The notes under the pieces: generated by a model
Told to the model about the DNA's origin: nothing
The model's database searches: none
What the model saw: only the letters and a program-made list of their open reading frames with translations
Part shown: in pieces, positions 59,579-64,000 of the stretch
Position numbering within the stretch: the stretch's first letter is position 1
How the letters are laid out: the number at the start of each line of letters is the position of its first letter
Translations under genes and position numbers: made by a program
Origin: Micromonospora sp. WMMD1155
Lineage (GTDB): Bacteria > Actinomycetota > Actinomycetes > Mycobacteriales > Micromonosporaceae
DNA length: 64,000 nt
Direction of reading: 5' to 3'
Assembly: GCF_029581275.1 (NCBI RefSeq)
Contig: NZ_CP120742.1
Coordinates: forward strand, 4,092,501-4,156,500

Positions 59579-60220
59579 ATGACGGGCAGGGTGGCAGCGG
59601 TGAACCTCGGCACGGTGACCGAGGCGGAGTGGGCCGGCGACGCGAGTGGTCGCAGCGGCATCGACAAACGGCCGGTGGACGGCCCGGTGCTGGTCCGGGT
59701 CGACGGGGTGGTCGGCGACTTCATCGGCGAGCGCGCCCATCACGGCGGTCCCGACCAGGCGGTGTACGCGTACGCGGAGGAGGACGCCGCCTGGTGGGCG
59801 GCCGAGTTGGGCCGTGACATCCGACCGGGTGGCTTCGGGGAGAACCTGTCCACCTACGCGGTCGACGTGACCGGCGCGGTGATCGGTGAGCAGTGGCTGG
59901 TCGGCTCGGCCCTGCTCCAGGTCACCAAGCCGCGTACGCCGTGCACCACCTTCGCCGGATTCTGGGGCGTACCGGATCTGATCAAGCGGTTCACCGCCCG
60001 GGCGCTGCCCGGCGCCTACCTGCGGGTGCTCCGGGAGGGGGAGGTCGGCCCGGGCGACCCGGTCGAGGTGGTGGAACGGCCGGCGCACGGTGTGACCATC
60101 GGCGAGGTGTTCCGGGCCACCAGCCTGGAGCCGGAGTTGCTGCCTCGGCTGCTCGAAGCGGAGGACCTGCCGGAGCCGATCCGGGAGAAGGCCCGCCGCC
60201 GGCTCGCCAGTCAGGCCTGA
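59579..60220 (+). CDS. MOSC domain protein (YiiM-like)
   Basis: 213 residues. MOSC domain with GERAHHGGPDQAVYAYAEED, GGFGENLSTYAVDVT and the Cys motif KPRTPCTTF (Cys at about 121), which in this superfamily handles molybdenum-cofactor-linked sulfur or N-hydroxylated substrates. The YiiM subgroup reduces N-hydroxylated bases with Moco, so this is a candidate role. ATG 59579 has TAGGCT 7 bases upstream. Ends at a bidirectional hairpin. Confidence 0.9.
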   Translation: MTGRVAAVNLGTVTEAEWAGDASGRSGIDKRPVDGPVLVRVDGVVGDFIGERAHHGGPDQAVYAYAEEDAAWWAAELGRDIRPGGFGENLSTYAVDVTGAVIGEQWLVGSALLQVTKPRTPCTTFAGFWGVPDLIKRFTARALPGAYLRVLREGEVGPGDPVEVVERPAHGVTIGEVFRATSLEPELLPRLLEAEDLPEPIREKARRRLASQA

Positions 60221-60226
60221 AACGCG

Positions 60227-60258
60227 AGGAAGGCCCTCGGCGGACCGAGGGCCTTCCT
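60227..60258. terminator. Bidirectional terminator between convergent genes
   Basis: 14-bp perfect stem AGGAAGGCCCTCGG/CCGAGGGCCTTCCT with loop CGGA, between the MOSC gene and the dioxygenase gene. Confidence 0.85.
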
Positions 60259-60270
60259 TCCAGCGGTACG

Positions 60271-61173
60271 TCAGCGGAGCCAGGGGATGTTGCGGTCGAG
60301 CAGACCGCGCTCCTTGAGCTCCTTGCGCAGCGGGATCTCGTCGTCGACGTACCCGTCCCAGTTGATGCCCCAGTAGTTGGCGGTGTGGGTGCCCTCACCG
60401 ATCAGCTGGCGCTGGACCGGGGTGCGGTTGCGGTACCACTCGCCGTTCACGTCGGGGTGCAGCTCGTCCAGCGGGCGGATCCACCGGTAGGTGTAGCCGA
60501 CGAAGAGCATCTTGCGGGTGATCGTCGACAGGTTCGTCGAGCGCGAGTGCCACTGCCGGCGGTCGAAGATGAACGCGTCACCCGGGTTGGCGGTGATCTC
60601 CACCGTGCCCTCCGGGTCCGGGTTGTGCACGCTGAGGTCCTTGGGCCGGTCCAGCGAGTTCCACAGGTGGCTGCCCGGGATGACCTTGGTGGCGCCACGG
60701 CCGGTCTCCGACAGGTCCGACAGCACGTACGCGACCTTCAGCGAGAACATCGGCCGGGGCAGGTTCGGGTCCATCGTCTCCGGGTCGGAGTTCTGCCGGT
60801 ACCCGTCCTGGTGCCAACCCCAGTACGGCTTCTCCGGCTCGGCGGCCGGCGGGGTGACGTCCAGATGGTTGTGGTGGGTGTAGATGTTCCAGCCGGCCAG
60901 CCCCCACATGTACGGGAAGGCGATCGGGTGGGTCAGCAGCTCACCGAAGAGTTCGTCGCGCTCCAGGAAGCCCAGCAGGTGCAGGGTGCCGTCCTTCTTG
61001 GTGGTGCCCTTGGCCTGCTCCTCCGCGTAGACGCGGTCGACAGCCGCCTCCAGCGCCGCCCGGTGGTCCTCCGTCAGGACGTTGCGCAGCAGGAGGAAGC
61101 CCTGCTCGTGGAACTCCTTGCGGTCAGTGTCGCTGATCGGTTCGTAACCGGTCCGGTCGCCGTAATCGAACAC
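60271..61173 (-). CDS. Phytanoyl-CoA dioxygenase (PhyH) family protein
   Basis: Fe(II)/2-oxoglutarate-dependent hydroxylase fold. 300 residues. Metal triad H121xD123 in WHQDGYRQ with distal His209 in QWHSRSTN; Arg211 just after may hold 2-oxoglutarate. GSHLWNSL and GDAFIFD are also typical of PhyH. The substrate is unknown; the family includes small-molecule and natural-product hydroxylases. GTG 61173 (MFDYGDRTG) is chosen for GGGGAGGGG upstream; a longer form from GTG 61218 has no ribosome site. Stands alone between two hairpins/intergenic gaps. Confidence 0.85.
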   Translation of the reverse strand: MFDYGDRTGYEPISDTDRKEFHEQGFLLLRNVLTEDHRAALEAAVDRVYAEEQAKGTTKKDGTLHLLGFLERDELFGELLTHPIAFPYMWGLAGWNIYTHHNHLDVTPPAAEPEKPYWGWHQDGYRQNSDPETMDPNLPRPMFSLKVAYVLSDLSETGRGATKVIPGSHLWNSLDRPKDLSVHNPDPEGTVEITANPGDAFIFDRRQWHSRSTNLSTITRKMLFVGYTYRWIRPLDELHPDVNGEWYRNRTPVQRQLIGEGTHTANYWGINWDGYVDDEIPLRKELKERGLLDRNIPWLR

Positions 61174-61393
61174 CGTGTCGTACCCCTCCCCATGAGGTGA
61201 ATCCTTTTCTGGCACAGGCCGCCGATCGTAACGCGGCGGCCGATGCCTCGGGGAGGGAGTCTTCGATGCGTGGACCGCAGCGGGACCCCGCGCAGCGGGA
61301 GAGCTGCGGAGAGTGAGATCTTCGTGATCGATGCAACCTTTGATGGGCATTTGTCCGATTGTGCGGTGACTGCCGGTTAAGAGATCCGGGTCG

Positions 61394-62254
61394 TCAGCCC
61401 TCGTTGAACACCTCGGCCACCACCTGACCGGCGGGGCTCTGCTCGCCGTCCGCCCGACCCCAGGTGCCGGCGCGGGCGGTCCACTCCAGGTCGCCGAAGC
61501 GGACGCGCTTGACCCCGTGGTCCTGCGCGTGGGAGACCAACCAGTGCGCGTACCGCCAGCCGTCGCGTTGGTCGCCGGGAGTGACCGTCAGCCCGGTCGG
61601 ATCGGTCGGGTCGAGGCCCTTCAACCCCCAGTCCAGCACCAGGTTGCGGGTCAGTTGCGCGGCCGCCGCCGCGCCGTGCATCACCGGGGTGCGCCCCACC
61701 GTGCAGGCGACCGCTCCGGTGGCGTCGCCCAGCAGGGCTCGGCTGAGCACCTCGGAGTCGTCGGCCCACTTCTGGTAGGCCTCCGGGAAGGCCGAACGCT
61801 GCACCCGTTGGGCGGCGTCGGTGACGCGCATCTTCTCCCAGCCGCGCACCTTCTTGAGCGCCGCGTAGAACCGGTTGGCCGCGTAGCGCGGGTCGCGGAT
61901 CTGCGCCGGCGTGCCCCAGCCCTGGCTGGGCCGCTGCTGGAACAGGCCGACCGAGTCGCGGTCGCCGTCGGCGAGGTTGCGCAGCCCCGACTCCTGGTAC
62001 GCGGTGGCCAGCGCGACCACCACGGCCCGCTCGGGCATCTTGCGCTGGGCGCCGATCGCCGCGATGGTCGCCGCGTTGGCCATCTGGTCGGCGTCGAGCG
62101 CGACCCGGCCGTCGGCCTGCACTGTGCACTTCCGGGCCGACAGGGGTAACTGGAGGCGGTCACCGACCTGCCGTACGACGAGCCAGATCGCGATCACGGC
62201 GACGAGGATGAGGACCACTCCACCCGCCACGGTTGCCCGAGTTCGCACCCACAC
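61394..62254 (-). CDS. Membrane-anchored lytic-transglycosylase-like protein
   Basis: 286 residues. An uncleaved membrane anchor (about 8-29, VAGGVVLILVAVIAIWLVV) is followed by an extracytoplasmic domain with AYQESGLRNLADGDRDSVGLFQQRPSQGWG (about 87-117), resembling lysozyme-like/SLT folds: Glu in QES, then SxGLFQ. The region from about 180 to 286, with TDPTGLTVTPGDQRDGWRYAHWLVSHA, is a second module. Such proteins are often labelled heavy metal transporter in annotations, which the sequence does not support. GTG 62254. Peptidoglycan cleavage is an inference. Confidence 0.75.
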   Translation of the reverse strand: MWVRTRATVAGGVVLILVAVIAIWLVVRQVGDRLQLPLSARKCTVQADGRVALDADQMANAATIAAIGAQRKMPERAVVVALATAYQESGLRNLADGDRDSVGLFQQRPSQGWGTPAQIRDPRYAANRFYAALKKVRGWEKMRVTDAAQRVQRSAFPEAYQKWADDSEVLSRALLGDATGAVACTVGRTPVMHGAAAAAQLTRNLVLDWGLKGLDPTDPTGLTVTPGDQRDGWRYAHWLVSHAQDHGVKRVRFGDLEWTARAGTWGRADGEQSPAGQVVAEVFNEG

Positions 62255-62512
62255 CCCCAGATCGACAGTCTCCCAAGCGTACGTCCCCCGCGGACCTCTC
62301 CGGGTCGTCTGAGCGGTTCGGGACCGGCTCTGCCGAGGCGTGCCGATCGGGACATTCCCGCTTTGGGGCCGGTCTCACCTGCCGGAACGGCCCTCTGCCG
62401 CAGCCCCGCCCGGCGACGATCAGGCGCATCAGGCACACACCGTGCCAGCACTCCGCGTGGTGCCCGTCCGGCCTGTTCCGCACGTCACGGCCTCGATCCC
62501 GCCGGGAAGTGA

Positions 62513-62549
62513 TTGACCAGTCAAGGAGTTGCCGCAGTTGACATGTCAA
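62513..62549 (+). promoter_or_regulatory. Pair of palindromic operator-like sites upstream of the SDR gene
   Basis: TTGACCAGTCAA (62513-62524) and TTGACATGTCAA (62538-62549), centres 25 bases apart; a half site TTGAC follows at 62554. The form TTGACnnGTCAA resembles TetR-family operators. No TetR gene lies in the window, so the regulator may be beyond 64000 or unlinked. Confidence 0.55.
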
Positions 62550-62613
62550 TCGCTTGACCGCCCGGCCGTCCGACACCGGCGACCGGACCGGTCACGGAGC
62601 AAGGAGGAGTTCC

Positions 62614-63378
62614 ATGGGAACGCTCGACGGCAAGGTCGTACTCGTCACCGGCACCGGCGGCGGTCTGGGACGGGTCGCCGCGCAGATCTTCGCGCGGGAG
62701 GGCGCGAAGGTCGTCGGAGCCGACATCCAGGTCGACGGCAACAACGAGACCGTCGAACTCGTTCGTAACGCCGGCGGTGAGATGACGGGCATCGCCCCGG
62801 TCGACCTCACCGACCCGGAGCAGGTGCGCACCCTCGTCGAGGACGCCGCAGCGGCCTACGGCGGGCTCGACGTGGTCTACAACAACGCGGCGGCGCTCCG
62901 CTTCGGGCCGATGCCCGACTTCTCGGTCGAGGACTGGCGCTACACCATCACCGGAGAACTCGACATCCCGTACTTCGTGTCGAAGTTCGCCTGGCCGCAC
63001 CTGGTGCGGCGGGGCGGTGGCGTGATCATCAACGCCGCCTCCATGGCGGGGTCGATCGCCGGTCACGTCCCCCCGATGGTCGGCCACACCGCGGCGAACG
63101 CCGGCGTCATCGGTCTGACCCGACAGCTCGCCCTCGAAGGCGCGCCACACGGCATCCGGGCGGTCGCGGTCAGCCCCGGGCCCATCATCAGCCCGGCCAG
63201 CGAGCGCGACCTGGGTGACAACCAGGCGGCCCGGGACGCCATCACCGGAAAGACGCTGCTGAAGCGCTTCGCGCAGCCGGAGGAGGTCGCCGAACTGGTG
63301 GTCTTCCTCGCCTCCGACCGGGCGTCCTACATCACCGGCGCCAACTATCCGGTCGACGGCGGCGCGACCGCGTGGTGA
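62614..63378 (+). CDS. SDR family oxidoreductase lacking the YxxxK motif
   Basis: 254 residues, Rossmann fold. Cofactor motif TGTGGGLG (12-19), NNAA (90-93), and active-site Ser143 in INAASMAGS are present. Where classical SDRs have YxxxK, this protein has H158-TAA-N162 in MVGHTAANAG, so both catalytic Tyr and Lys are replaced. C-terminal VSPGPI and GANYPVDGG are normal. ATG 62614 has AAGGAGG upstream. Its neighbour, an enoyl-CoA hydratase, suggests acyl-CoA or hydroxyacid metabolism. Either it is inactive as a dehydrogenase, or His158 stands in for Tyr. Confidence 0.88.
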   Translation: MGTLDGKVVLVTGTGGGLGRVAAQIFAREGAKVVGADIQVDGNNETVELVRNAGGEMTGIAPVDLTDPEQVRTLVEDAAAAYGGLDVVYNNAAALRFGPMPDFSVEDWRYTITGELDIPYFVSKFAWPHLVRRGGGVIINAASMAGSIAGHVPPMVGHTAANAGVIGLTRQLALEGAPHGIRAVAVSPGPIISPASERDLGDNQAARDAITGKTLLKRFAQPEEVAELVVFLASDRASYITGANYPVDGGATAW

Positions 63379-63467
63379 CCGCCGGGTGGGCGCCGACGCT
63401 CGACGGCGGCGCCCACGACGGTCACCGCGGCGCGGCGGCCCCGGTCTGCCGACCGGTGAGCCCGGTC

Positions 63468-64000
63468 CTACCCGGCATGGTCAGCGGAACCACCGTCCAG
63501 AGCGGCCACCCATCGAGTCGATCTCTTCTCCCGGAACGCGGTGACTCCCTCGCGCCCCTCCTCGGAGAGGAAGTAGCCGGTCGACAGGGCGGACAGCCGG
63601 GCCAGGTCCGCGCGCAGCTCGGCGGTGCCCGGTCGACGCAGCAACTCCTTCGCGCCGGCCAACGCGCCGGGCGCGCCCCGCACCAGCGAGTCGCAGTAGC
63701 CCCGCACCGCGGCGTCCAGTTCGGCGGCGGGCACGGAGGCCGTGACCAGGCCGACCTGGGCGGCCCGCCGCCCGTCGAAGGTGTCCCCGGTCAGGTACAG
63801 CTCGGCCGCGGCGCGCGGGTGCAGCCGGGGCAGCACGGTCGCCGAGATCACCGCCGGGATCACCCCGATCCGCACCTCGGTGAACGCGAACGTCGCCTCG
63901 TCGGCGCAGACCGCCAGGTCGGCGGCGGCGATCAGGCCGAGCCCGCCGGCCCGCGCCGGCCCGCCCACCCGGGCCAGCACCGGCTTCGGGCACTCCCAGA
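63468..64000 (-). CDS. Enoyl-CoA hydratase/isomerase family protein, N-terminus beyond the window
   Basis: About 177 residues visible, C-terminal two thirds of a crotonase. WECPKPVLARVGGPARAGGLGLIAAADLAVCADEATFAFTEVRIGVIPAVIS contains the oxyanion-hole segment (ARAGGLG) and the catalytic-acid region (TEVRIGVIP), followed by the trimerisation helix end EEGREGVTAFREKR. The gene converges on the SDR gene. Its 5' end continues past position 64000. The specific acyl-CoA substrate cannot be told. Confidence 0.9.
   Translation of the reverse strand, partial: WECPKPVLARVGGPARAGGLGLIAAADLAVCADEATFAFTEVRIGVIPAVISATVLPRLHPRAAAELYLTGDTFDGRRAAQVGLVTASVPAAELDAAVRGYCDSLVRGAPGALAGAKELLRRPGTAELRADLARLSALSTGYFLSEEGREGVTAFREKRSTRWVAALDGGSADHAG

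Overview
The window is high-GC actinobacterial chromosome. Gene content and order (ileS T-box, RNase E/rplU/rpmA/obg, comEA/comEC/holA/rpsT/lepA, rsfS with a phosphoglycerate-mutase-like gene, many GTG starts, stop/start overlaps and apparently leaderless genes) point to the family Micromonosporaceae, most likely Micromonospora or a close relative. That assignment is an inference from gene order and style; no database was searched. Most of the window is core chromosome, with small accessory islands and repeat-rich intergenic regions between the core blocks.

Layout. 1-3.3 kb: end of an rRNA operon (23S lacking its 5' tip, 5S, terminator). 3.3-4.0 kb: no gene. 4.0-11.2 kb: a small membrane protein divergent from valS-folC-DUF4233, a large membrane protein with a C-terminal VOC domain, and ndk. 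11.3-12.6 kb: an ECF41/SigJ-type sigma factor with its AhpD-like partner. 12.7-16.9 kb: ileS under a translational T-box, then a PlsC-type acyltransferase. 17.1-18.3 kb: a paralogue of the first membrane protein. 18.4-30.9 kb: a TIGR03960 radical SAM protein, a three-gene type VII secretion-like cassette (helical protein, WxG/Gly-rich protein, mycosin protease), the TIGR03936 partner, RNase E/G, a small exported protein, rplU, rpmA and obg. 31-34.6 kb: GNAT, two small membrane proteins and a three-gene envelope/stress-like set. 34.6-36.9 kb: a CYP152-type P450 (peroxygenase class) with a glycosyltransferase. 37-43.4 kb: a hypothetical gene, DUF397, pepN, nadD, rsfS, a GpgP-like phosphatase and a DegV protein. 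43.6-50.1 kb: VOC, DUF3592, comEA, comEC, holA, a membrane protein and rpsT. 50.4-54.0 kb: phosphotransferase, DUF4240 and lepA. 54.0-56.2 kb: repeat-rich DNA with two near-identical GlsB/YeaQ-type stress membrane genes. 56.4-59.5 kb: a sugar ABC transporter without its ATPase. 59.6-64 kb: MOSC, PhyH-type dioxygenase, a lytic-transglycosylase-like protein, an SDR lacking the usual YxxxK, and a partial enoyl-CoA hydratase.

How the parts work together. The core genes serve translation (valS, ileS, ribosomal proteins, obg, rsfS, lepA), RNA decay (RNase E/G), cofactors (folC, nadD), DNA uptake and replication (comEA, comEC, holA). Regulation visible in the sequence includes a T-box with an SD-sequestering hairpin, an ECF41-like promoter in front of the sigma factor's own operon, two sigma-B-like promoters on the duplicated stress genes, and a recurrent TAnnnT motif 6-8 bases before start codons, which suggests many leaderless mRNAs. 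The least explained features are the T7SS-like cassette placed between two normally adjacent genes, a family of about 76-bp palindromic intergenic elements, a 14 x 20 bp minisatellite behind lepA, and the stress-gene pair whose coding sequences are much better conserved than their flanks.
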